DNA of 64,000 nt, taken from positions 62,001 through 126,000 of the forward strand of contig JADNRY010000089.1 of NCBI GenBank assembly GCA_015501585.1, written 5' to 3'. Made by a program: the position numbers and the translations under genes. This document shows positions 55,235 to 64,000 of this stretch, piece by piece. Positions within the stretch are counted from its first letter, which is position 1. Every line of letters starts with the position of its first letter. The notes under the pieces were generated by a model, which was not told the origin of the DNA, ran no database searches, and worked only from the letters and a program-made list of their open reading frames with translations. This DNA comes from Rhodocollybia butyracea (lineage: Eukaryota > Basidiomycota > Agaricomycetes > Agaricales > Omphalotaceae).

Positions 55235-57292
55235 ATGAGCGCTAAACGATTTCCACTTCTTTCATCGATAATGAACTCTTTGCCGCTAGTCGGTGACCGC
55301 ATCAGCTATTTAGGACAATTGGGCGTTGTTAAATTCGTCGGAGAGGTTGAAAATACCAATGGCCTATGGCTCGGTGTCGAATGGGATAATCCAGAACGAG
55401 GCAAGCACGATGGTGTCAAGGACGGCAAGCGGTATTTTTCGTGTAGGTAAGAGGTATGTCGGCTTATTTAGAGACAGTTTTGGATAAATCTATCCAGAAT
55501 ACCCAATTCTGGCTCTTTCATTAGACCTTCCGGTCAAGTTTTGCGTGGCGTTTCTTTTCTTCAAGCTCTGAAAGCGAAATACGTCGAACAGTTTTACGGC
55601 TCTGAGTCACAAGAAAAAATCACTTTGGGCTCATCAAACGGAGTCATCGAAGTTGAGGCCGTCAATCTTGACAAAATCAGAGGCAAATTCGCCAATTTGG
55701 AACGGCTGCGCGAAGTTAGTCTAGAAAATGAACTCGTAGGCACCGTTGATAAACAAGGGTCCATCCGAGAGACGTGTCCTAGTAAGCCTACATCTCCGCA
55801 CCCTCGGGGACAACAATTCCTATCTCCTGAAGATATCCGCGGCTTAGATCTATCTACAAGTCTGCTACCCACATGGACTGCAATTGCAGACATTGCAACT
55901 GAGCTTCCCGCGCTGCAAAGACTGGTTCTAAAGTTTGTGATAGTTTTGTCACCCAAATATATTTATTTTTTGATCCACATCTAGTCGCAACCGCTTTACT
56001 GAAACAGTGTTGGATGCCTCGAAAATGTCTATTTCATTCTTGAATCTAACCGATCTTCAGCTCAACGCTACACTGATTGGCTGGAATGAAATGCAACGGG
56101 TGACTTCATTTATGCCAAAATTGATATCAGTCGAGCTAGGTCGGAATGGTCTCAGTGTTCCTGACAATCCTACTATCGGTAAAGGGTCTTCTATCCACAT
56201 CATCAATCTAGAGGGCAATCGATGCAAGGAGTGGACTCGTATCTGTAACTCCCTGAGCTCATACGAGCAGTGAGTATTATTTGTACACCTATTTCGTGCC
56301 GTCGTTACCCATGTTCAAGTCTAGAGCGCGTCATCTTGACATCTAACGACATCAACTTTATCCCTCCTCCGGAGAAGGCATCAATGATTCTGAACAACTT
56401 AAAACACATATCCCTCAACTCCAATAATCTCAATACTTGGAACGACATAGATTCATTAGCACTGTGGTGCCCTTCTCTATCTTCTCTAGCAGTAGTTGAG
56501 AACCCATTAATTGAAAGTTAGTCGTGATACGCCATGTTCTTTCAGACTCCTCATGTCCCCTTTCAAGGCGGTGATGAGACTCGATATACTCGTCCGTTCA
56601 TCATTGCTCGGATATCCGGACTGCTCAGTTTAGATTCCACGGCGGTAAGCACTCTCTGTTTCGACTTATTGATGCCAACACCCATATCTCGCGACGTCAC
56701 AGGTCTCTACGAGAGAACGAATTGATAGCGAACTTTTATATCTCTCATACATATCGCAACGGTTCAGCCTGGATCAGTCAGGGACTGCATTGTCCCGCCT
56801 AGCTCGGGAACATCCGCGATGGGAAGAGCTATCCAAGAGTACGTGTTGAAGCTCTGAACTTTACTGCTTCTTAACTCGAATATGTCTCCTGTAGAACACG
56901 GAATGACTCTCTCGACGACGGCCGTGGTCTCTCAACAGGACCGCCTGAGTCGCAAACTATTTGGTACGTGTAGGGATCAATGATCCTCAAGTGTTACCCC
57001 TGATCGCATTATAGAGGTAGGAGTTCAGAAAATGATGGCTGCGACTCCGGCAGAAGCAATTGAAGGAACAAAACCTGTTCCGATGCGGGTATTGCCCTCC
57101 ATGACGCTGAAAGTGTTTCGGCTGAAGGTCCGAAAAACGTTGAACATCCACAAGGACCTAGCATTTTCCTTGTGGTTGAGAATGGATGATGGATCTTGGG
57201 CGGAGCTGCAAGCCGATTCCCATAACATAGACTGGCTAGGGCTTGAAGGTGGTTCAAGTTTAGCTTGCTGTATCCAAAGCAAAGAAGAATAG
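55235..57292 (+). CDS. Tubulin-specific chaperone E (CAP-Gly, LRR, ubiquitin-like)
   Basis: Cytosolic tubulin-folding cofactor E (yeast Pac2), which binds alpha-tubulin and assembles the heterodimer with the other cofactors. First exon ends at 55446: CAP-Gly domain with LGQLGVVKFVGEVENTNGLW and GVEWDNPERGKHDG. Second exon starts at 55498 (RIPNSGSFIRPSGQ). Leucine-rich repeats run through the middle (LERLREVSLENEL, LTDLQLNATLIGW, LISVELGRNGL, LKHISLNSNNLNTW). The C-terminus has PSMTLKVFRLKVRKTLNI and a final SLACCIQSKEE, a ubiquitin-like domain. At least eight exons. The start may be 55235 or 55271; family alignments favour the latter. Confidence 0.88.
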
Positions 57293-57651
57293 ATAGTAGA
57301 CTTGGGTAAAGATACAAGCTTTTCAAATACATGCATCGAGACCATTTTGATTTATTTAGTTATAACTAGGAATCCAAAACGTAGCCGCGCCAAACATACA
57401 CCTTACCAGATATCCCCCAACACTCCTTCCGGTCCCTCTACCTATCCTTCCGCCATTACCAGCTGCAAGAAATTTGGAAGATCCAGACAACTAAGGTACA
57501 AAGCAAACAACGGGCAAAGAAAACTCTACAGGGATCCACAGAACTATCACGGCGAAGGGACTAGAGAAACAGAATAAAAAAAAGAGTTGCAACGGACATT
57601 GAACCACGCTGTGTTATGAGCTATCTGGTGACCTAAAAAAAATCCATTGCC
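57293..57651. other. Intergenic between convergent genes
   Basis: 3' flanks of the tubulin cofactor gene and the SR-protein gene. The open frame at 57302-57577 is not credible. Confidence 0.4.
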
Positions 57652-59137
57652 TTAACGGTACCCGGCTTCGGCAGTCGATGAATGCCTTCGTTCTTCAAAA
57701 TCTTTATCGTCGCGCCTTCTGTCGTCCCTCCGTCTTTCAGGTTCGTCCCTACGGCGGTCATAATAATAGTTAGGGTTTCTGCGATCATCATCACCCCCAC
57801 GTCTATAATCATCGTACCCTGAAGGCCTTCGCTCATCGTCTCGTCTGGGAGGAGATCTTGGGCGACGATCATCATGCTCCGAGCGCCTGGGTGGAGATCT
57901 GGAACGGTCGCGGCGGTACCTATCGTCACGGCGGTCATCGCGGTAGCGGTCCTCTCTGTATCGGTCGTCCCTGGAACGGTCTTCTCTGTAACGATCGTCA
58001 CGTCTGTCGTCACCACGCTTGTAATTGTCGGGGCCGGTGCGCTAGTAAAGAGAACGTTCAGAGACGATTGTCTACTGCCAGATAATCACTTACTGATTCA
58101 TCTAGGTCAACTCGAACGGAGCGGCCACGTAGGTCCTTGCCGCTCAGGTCTTTGACCGCGCGATCGGCGTCTTCCCTGGAAAGGTATTCGAGAATCCTAC
58201 AGTAATGATTAGAGAAAAATGAGTGTGGGTGGCAAAAAAAGACATACCCTTGTCCTGGCACATCGCGGTCAATGTCGGCGAAAGAGACATTTCCAGCATC
58301 CCGGCCGAAGTCTTTCAAATCCTAGTGACGGAGACGAACGGAATTAGGGCCATCCAGCCAAAAGTTGGAGAATCGATAAATTTCTGCGTGGCTACTGGTA
58401 TTCGGAAAAGCGTCCTCCCAAGTCCAAACGAATGGGTACCAAGGATCCGGCCCAAAGAGAAATAAACGATTCGAATAGCCCGAAAAAACACCATCCAGGA
58501 AACGACCACCAGTGCGCGCACGAAACCGAGAAAGTCCATACCTGCCAGCTAGTGTCACGAGAGAGACCTGAAACAATAATCCGAATGCCCGGAGGTCGAC
58601 GGGCACGGACAGCAGCACTGCTGGGAGAATTAAGATTTATATTCATACGGGAAGAGGGATACATACCCATGACTACGATCTTCGTAAGGTTCCCTTCGTG
58701 GGCGTCCTTCCTTGGCAAACTCAACGACGATGCTATAAGGTAACATTAGCGTTGACTTTTTAGAAAAAAATTGAAAAACGACTCACTTCGTCCCCATAAA
58801 TGATTTTCCGTTGAAGTGATTAGCAGCTTCTTCGGCATCCTAGTTTACCATACATATCCGCTCAGCGCCCATTAACAAGCGAGATACACACCTTGGTATT
58901 TTCGAATTCCACGAATCCAAAGCCTTGAAATCAGCACCTTAGCACCCGTTTCAAAACGAAAGGATTTTTTTTTACCTGTCATAACACGACAGTCCACGAT
59001 ACGGCCATAGCCTTCGAATAGTTTGTTTACATCCTCCGAGCGAGCATCGGTAGAAAGTCCTAGAGGGAGAAATTATAGACCAATAAAGTCCAGAAAACGA
59101 AGACCGCTCACTGCCAACGTAGAGACGTCTTGCCATG
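57652..59137 (-). CDS. SR-type splicing factor with two RRMs and an RS tail (SRSF1-like)
   Basis: Nuclear RNA-binding protein in pre-mRNA splicing and mRNA export. The ATG at 59137 opens RRM1 (RRLYVG as RNP2; GFGFVEFENTK as RNP1). A linker with RRPPG precedes the second, pseudo-RRM: IRIIVSGLSRDTSWQ joined by splicing to DLKDFGRDAG gives SWQDLKD, the signature heptapeptide of SRSF1-class proteins; an intron falls inside it. ILEYLSREDADRAVKDLSG and RSVRVDLDES follow. The C-terminus is ~120 residues of RS/RD/RE repeats (DRYREDRSRDDRYRED, RSRSPPRR), ending AEAGYR at the stop 57652-57654. At least eight short exons. Confidence 0.88.
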
Positions 59138-59397
59138 TTAGATGATGGTGGTTAGTGGGAAAGATCAAACCTCGTGTCACTGAGTTTCAAAAATTGTTGG
59201 CAATGGGCGCCGTTGTGCCGGATAAGCGCTAAGCGCTAAGGCGCTTACGCCCAACAACAAGCTCTTCCTCTCTGGAAATATATTCCTTGCCTGTGCTCCT
59301 TATATATGTTTTCCCCTTGGTTCCCGATTTTCACTTTGTGTAGCTTTTTCATAGATACAAACTGTGTATGTAGATGACTGAACGCATGTAAAATAAT
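59138..59397. other. Promoter region of the SR gene and 3' flank of the next gene
   Basis: Contains a GCGCTAAGCGCTAAGGCGCT direct/palindromic run at about 59225-59245. No coding sequence. Confidence 0.4.
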
Positions 59398-60231
59398 CTA
59401 TGCAATGACACAACTACTGTCTTCTGCCTTCTTTCTCGCCTCCTTTTCCTTCCTCAGCTCACGAGACACCTTCTCCTCCTTTTCGAGCTTCCCCTGCACC
59501 TCTTCAGCTACTCTTTTTGCCTCTCTCAGGTCATTGTCAAGCTTTTGTATCGTAAGCTGACCGTCCTGATATTGAACTCCCAGCTGGAGAGCCTGGGTGA
59601 GAGACCCCCTCAAGCTCTCTGCCTCCTTGAGTGCTACCATCCTAGCCTGTTCTGTCTCGGCAAGCTCCTTCTCAACTCTCTTGACCCTCTCCGACATCTC
59701 TTCCTTCAATCGTTCAGTCTCTTTCAAACCTTTTTCAAGTTTCTCTCTGGCGAGCTGACTGTCCTTGTCGGCTTTTTCTGCTCTCGCTGCTCTCTGCTCA
59801 GCTTCAAGTGCTGCCTTCCTTGACTCCTTTGCTCTCTCGTCAACTTCAAAGGCTGCCTTCCTCGAAGCCTCTGCGTCTGTTACAGCATTGTCCCTCTCCC
59901 TTCTTAAAGCCTTAGATATCTCACGTTCCTTCGTCAGCTGCTGCAGGATTTCCTGGGACTGACCCTCAGCGTCGGCCTTTTGCTTCTCGGAAACTTTGAA
60001 GTCATTCGCTGCTTTCTCAAGGTCGGCTTGGAGTTGAGAGCGTTCCGCGAGGAGATCGTTTACTTTTGGTTTCAATTTGGACACAGGAGCGGCCACAGGG
60101 GTAGAAACTGAAGCCAATGATGATAGAGAGGTTGTCGATGATGAAGATAGAGCGGTAGGAGTGCGACGGGGACGTGCACGCTCGAGAAGGCCAGTCATCG
60201 AACGAGTAATTCCGGGATTGGTGGCGCTCAT
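59398..60231 (-). CDS. Coiled-coil protein with C-terminal CaaX box, 277 aa (copy 1)
   Basis: Single exon. The N-terminus MSATNPGITRSMTGLLERAR is shared with the paralogue at 61260-62204. A Ser/Thr-rich linker (24-52) is followed by about 200 residues of unbroken heptad-type Glu/Lys/Ala-rich coiled coil (LLAERSQLQADLEKA to ELRKEKEARKKAE). The last four residues are CVIA, a standard CaaX prenylation signal. Predicted: a membrane-tethered coiled-coil protein, prenylated on Cys. No enzymatic domain; the function is unknown. Confidence 0.8.
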   Translation of the reverse strand: MSATNPGITRSMTGLLERARPRRTPTALSSSSTTSLSSLASVSTPVAAPVSKLKPKVNDLLAERSQLQADLEKAANDFKVSEKQKADAEGQSQEILQQLTKEREISKALRRERDNAVTDAEASRKAAFEVDERAKESRKAALEAEQRAARAEKADKDSQLAREKLEKGLKETERLKEEMSERVKRVEKELAETEQARMVALKEAESLRGSLTQALQLGVQYQDGQLTIQKLDNDLREAKRVAEEVQGKLEKEEKVSRELRKEKEARKKAEDSSCVIA

Positions 60232-61259
60232 GGTGATTGGCTAGGCTGGGTCCTTGTTACGAACTGATACGAAATGGGAAGTTTCTACAGCAAGACGTGG
60301 GTCAGCATTTCCATAGCAATTTACACAAGAAATTCCACTCACAAGGCCGTATGGACAAGATTGAAACACAAGATAGAAGAAATGAGTTCACCAAAGAACA
60401 ACAGCAAGGTCAAAGCTGCGCAACTTCGTTCGATGAGGGGAGGAAGAAGAAGAAAAGAGCGAGGTTGATTTATCTTATATGCGTACATGCTGTGAACATG
60501 TTTACACACCCCCAGGATACTGCGTTGGTCGATCGTATCGAATTTCATTTCCTTACGGAGAGCCCATTTATAGCGAGGCTCAAGCGGTAATCGTGTACTA
60601 GTGCGTGTACTAACCATTTCGCAGCCACTGAAAATGCATTGATACAAGAAATGAATTCATGGAACCACTTGTTGAGTATACTGATTGCAGGCTTATGGAA
60701 CATCCCGAAGGAATCATACCACAGCGGCCGTCTTGCTGTCGGGGTTCATTTACATTCCTTTTACATGATCTTTTTTTGTGTAGCTTTGTTAGCAGCTAGT
60801 AGGTAGCAGCGTCTTATTGTTCCGGGTCCCTAGTAAGTACCTCCCCCCCCTGTGACAAAATTACTTAAAAGCTTCAAACAAAATCGCGTATAGTATCCAA
60901 AGACCATACAAGCAGCAGCCTTTGGACTTGTGCACCAGAGTTGAAGTTATTGAGAAGGCAGGACAGCAGATCAAAGCCTAAGAAAGATCGTATGCCGGGC
61001 AAGCGCTCACTGATCGGCATCAGTCATCTGTTTTCTTCACTTTCGACTTCAAGCACAGCAACATCCTCTCCTAGTACTACTTCGAGCTTTGGATGCAACG
61101 ACTGTAAATGCTCATCCGTCAATAAAAATATATTCGTGAAGAGGTCACAGACACAATCGAAGATGATGAAGAGGCATGCAAAGTAAGTATAAAGTACACT
61201 ATGGGTCGTTGCTGTCATAATGTGAAGAGGGAATACGAAGAGGGAATACTCAAAATAGT
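60232..61259. other. Upstream region of coiled-coil copy 1; 3' flank of copy 2
   Basis: 60260-60380 matches 62250-62345 upstream of copy 2, including an ACTCACAAG.CCG.(A/T)TGG block that would be a 5' UTR intron donor on the minus strand. The open frame at 60941-61186 is unrecognised. Confidence 0.4.
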
Positions 61260-62204
61260 CTACGAGATGACACATCCAGACGGCCACGACGATGAAGAAC
61301 CTCTAGAGACTGTGTTGCTATTCAACGTGTTTCTTGACTTGACGCTGAATGTCGACATCGCATAGCCAAGCAATGTATGAGGCACTACCTCTTCATTGCG
61401 CTTCCGTAGTTCCCTTTCTGCCTTCTCTCTCGCCTCCTTCTCATCTTTCGCCCTCTGCTCGACCTCCCCGAGTACCGCCTTGCTCGTTTCAACCTCTTGC
61501 TTCGCCTTCTCCAACTCGCGAGACATCTCCTCAGACTGTCGGGTCTCCTGCGCCAGCTGGTTTGCTTGCTCCTGGTACTGCTCTGCTAGTTGCAACGCCT
61601 GGGTAAGAGCCTGCTTCGAGCTCTCTGCTTCCATAAGCGCTGCTAGTCTAGACCGTTCGTTCTCGGCAAGATCCTTCTCAGCCTTATCGAGCTTCTCTCG
61701 CAACTCTCGAGTCAATCGTTCAGCCTCCTTCAAATCCTCTTCGAGTTTCTCTCTCGCAAGCTGACTCTCCTTGTCAGCCATCTCAGCCCTCTCTGCTCTC
61801 TGCTCAGCCTCGAGTACTGCCATCCTTGCAGCCTCTGTATCTTTGACAGCATCGTCCCTCTCTGTCCTCAAAGCCTCTGACGTCTCCCGCTCTTTCACCA
61901 GCTGTTCCTGGCTTTCCTGCGACAGACGCTCAGCATCGGCCTTTCCCTTCTCGGAAACTTTGCAGTCGTATACTGCTTTCTCGAGATCAGCCTGAAGTTG
62001 GGCCCGTTCTGCGAGAAGGTCGTCGACTTTAGGTTTCGATTTAGATGCAGGAGGAGAGGATGCCGGAGACGTCGATGTCACAGAGGTTGTCGATGATGAT
62101 TTGGATGGAGTGGCAAAGCTATCTTTGGTGAAGGTACGACGGGAACGTGTTCGTTCGAGGAGACCCGTCATTGTACGAGCAATTCCGGGATTGATAGCGC
62201 TCAT
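61260..62204 (-). CDS. Coiled-coil protein with C-terminal CaaX box, 314 aa (copy 2)
   Basis: Tandem paralogue of 59398-60231: start MSAINPGIARTMTGLLERTR, Ser/Thr/Pro linker, then coiled coil (LLAERAQLQADLEKAVYDCK onward) to about residue 270. A Ser-rich tail ends CVIS, again a CaaX box; Ser at the last position favours farnesylation. I start at 62204 rather than at the upstream in-frame 62315 because the paralogue begins exactly here. Both copies keep CaaX while the sequence before it differs, so the lipid anchor is probably under selection. Confidence 0.8.
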   Translation of the reverse strand: MSAINPGIARTMTGLLERTRSRRTFTKDSFATPSKSSSTTSVTSTSPASSPPASKSKPKVDDLLAERAQLQADLEKAVYDCKVSEKGKADAERLSQESQEQLVKERETSEALRTERDDAVKDTEAARMAVLEAEQRAERAEMADKESQLAREKLEEDLKEAERLTRELREKLDKAEKDLAENERSRLAALMEAESSKQALTQALQLAEQYQEQANQLAQETRQSEEMSRELEKAKQEVETSKAVLGEVEQRAKDEKEAREKAERELRKRNEEVVPHTLLGYAMSTFSVKSRNTLNSNTVSRGSSSSWPSGCVIS

Positions 62205-63296
62205 GGTGATCAGATATGGCAGACGATAAGATGCGGTAATGAGATGCGTGTCCGAAAAGCTATCTACAGCAATACGATGATCAGCACTTGGTAGCAACTG
62301 GCACAAGGTACACACTCACAAGACCGCTTGGTTAAGATTGAAAAGATATGAAAAAACGAATAATGGTGCGAAGAACAAAAAAAAAGCAAAAGTCAAAGAG
62401 GCGCAGCTCTAGAGGCGAAAGTGCGGTCCCTTAGTGAAGGAATAAGGAAAAAACAAAGGGGCAAGGTTGAGTTATCTTATATGATTCATATCTACGTACA
62501 TGCTGCGAACACGTTTGCACGCTCCCTACACGCTGCATTGATAGATCGATGTGCCAAAAGTTACTGAAACGGACCCTTTACACGATGAAAACACGCTGAT
62601 GGAAGACGTGAATTCATTTCTGCAAAGTCCCGGTGAATATGAAGTGCCCTCCCGCGTCGAGTCTCAAGTGGCGGTCGTGTGTTAGGCATTTAGCAGTACT
62701 GAGATGAATCTGTGTAACATGCAAATTTGGGAAATCACTGCAAAGTACACAATGAGACTGCGAGGCTACCTGTAATGTTACACGCAGTCATAGTATCGCA
62801 ACGCGTTTCTCGAGGTGCTGTGTGACCTCAGAATTGCAGCTCGTAGCCTCTCGTGGCGCTTCAGAAGTGATAGTAGTTTAGTATTGCATCGCCAATGGAT
62901 AACATTGCATGCCGCCACCTCTCCCCTCATTTTCATCATTCCCCTGTTCCATGATAACCACACGATATCTTACAACCCTTCTATAGTGGCACCTGCAAAT
63001 TGGAGAAAAACATCGTTTCCTATGAACCAGAACCTCAGGTCAGCAGGGTTAACTCCAATACTTTTGGAGACTTGGAGACCTCCACAGTCCGTACTTTCTC
63101 GAAGACTTATGTGCCGATTTGATACGTGGTAGCGTTCCTATTGGACGGCCGCGCGTCGGGATTGGCGGGTAATTTAAAGCCAATCGGATCTGTCGGACGT
63201 AAGCAATCTCGCAAATTCTATTCGTGACGCTGGTCACGTTCTTGGCCTTTAGTCGTCCGAAAATTCCATCTCATTGGACTCTTCTTGCTTTCCTAC
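62205..63296. other. Intergenic between coiled-coil copy 2 and nfs1
   Basis: Upstream region of both genes, which are divergent. Frames at 62778-63237 show no domain. Confidence 0.4.
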
Positions 63297-64000
63297 ATGT
63301 TCTCGAGACTATCGCGTGCGACGTCAAGAAAGGCTTCCTGTTCGAAAGCTCAAATACCTCTTCAATTCTGCCTGGGTCGCAGAGGCATTGTCCAGCCATC
63401 AGGGGCAGACAGAGCTAGCGTAGTGGACTTACCATCTACATATAAAGATGAAAATCACTTTACACCGAGGTCTGGTGCGTACATTGGGAGCCTCAGATGT
63501 TACTGGACCTCATCAGATGCTCCTTGACTAGATATGCTTGGTTTCAAGCTTGAATTACCGCAACGTGAAGGGTCACTAAAAGAAAAAACTCGACCTATAT
63601 ATCTGGACATGCAGGTCATTCCATCATTGCATTCAGTTTTTTCTCGGTACTGAGATTTCTTTAGGCAACAACTCCTGTAGACCCACGAGTTCTGGACGCT
63701 ATGCTACCTTATCTCACGGACCAATACGGTAACCCTCACAGTCGTACCCATGCATATGGTTGGGAAGCTGAGCAAGCCGTTGAGGATGCACGCAAGGTGC
63801 GTTTCCACTTGTCATTGAATTGATGATTTATTGAACCGAAGAAACCTTATCCAGCACGTCGCTGATCTCATTGGTGCCGATCCGAAAGATATCGTCTTCA
63901 CCTCTGGTGCTACTGAAACAAATAACATGGCTATCAAAGGCGTCGCCCGATTTCACAAAGAGAAGAAAAAACACGTAATTACCACACAAACGGTCAGTAC
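63297..64000 (+). CDS. nfs1: Mitochondrial cysteine desulfurase NFS1, 5' part, runs off the window
   Basis: PLP enzyme taking sulfur from cysteine for Fe-S cluster assembly in the mitochondrial matrix. Exon 1 (ATG 63297) encodes a basic presequence [14 protein letters not shown] and ends TPRS. A second exon gives [11 protein letters not shown]; the next starts [17 protein letters not shown] and has [16 protein letters not shown]; the last visible exon begins [20 protein letters not shown] and ends TTQT at a GTCAGT donor (63993). The PLP-binding Lys and catalytic Cys lie beyond the window. All visible junctions keep frame; no lesions. Confidence 0.92.

Overview
The window is nuclear DNA of a filamentous basidiomycete, most likely an Agaricomycete. 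Genes carry many 45-70 bp GT-AG introns; one gene belongs to the Clp1 (clampless1) mating-development family; and there are fungal-type P450, Ure2p-like GST and NACHT genes. The species cannot be named from the sequence. There are no operons; nearly every gene has to be read through introns, so the spans given include introns.

Layout. 1-5848: two tandem cytochrome P450 genes, the first cut by the left edge and carrying reading-frame lesions, the second intact (12 exons, 533 aa). Between them lie inverted and broken remnants of the membrane-protein gene that sits complete at 7131-11095. 12150-13201: Ure2p-like glutathione S-transferase. 13827-16130: NACHT NTPase with a short Asn/Gly-rich N-terminal motif. 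17765-26177: a tandem duplication. Each unit holds a small secreted kinase-like gene and the 3' end of a clp1-like gene; only the downstream unit keeps both genes intact. 29731-30740: DUF1275 membrane protein behind a duplicated ~0.9 kb upstream region.

30741-46712 is a repeat-rich accessory island. It contains fold-back and terminal-inverted-repeat elements, a 3.9 kb composite transposon-like insertion with a readable empty site, a 572 bp hAT-like MITE nested in it, and an array of five paralogous secreted-protein genes on the minus strand (three intact, one frameshifted, one 5'-truncated). These share a signal peptide, an intron directly after the signal-peptide region, a conserved core and a conserved promoter. 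This family is the best candidate for an undescribed system; its function cannot be read from sequence.

48152-64000 is a conserved housekeeping block: replication factor A large subunit, indoleamine 2,3-dioxygenase, 3-hydroxyisobutyryl-CoA hydrolase, divergent tubulin cofactor E, an SRSF1-type SR protein with the SWQDLKD signature, two tandem coiled-coil proteins ending in CaaX boxes, and the 5' part of mitochondrial cysteine desulfurase NFS1. These genes do not form one pathway; the contrast between this compact conserved block and the duplicated, transposon-laden island is the main architectural feature.
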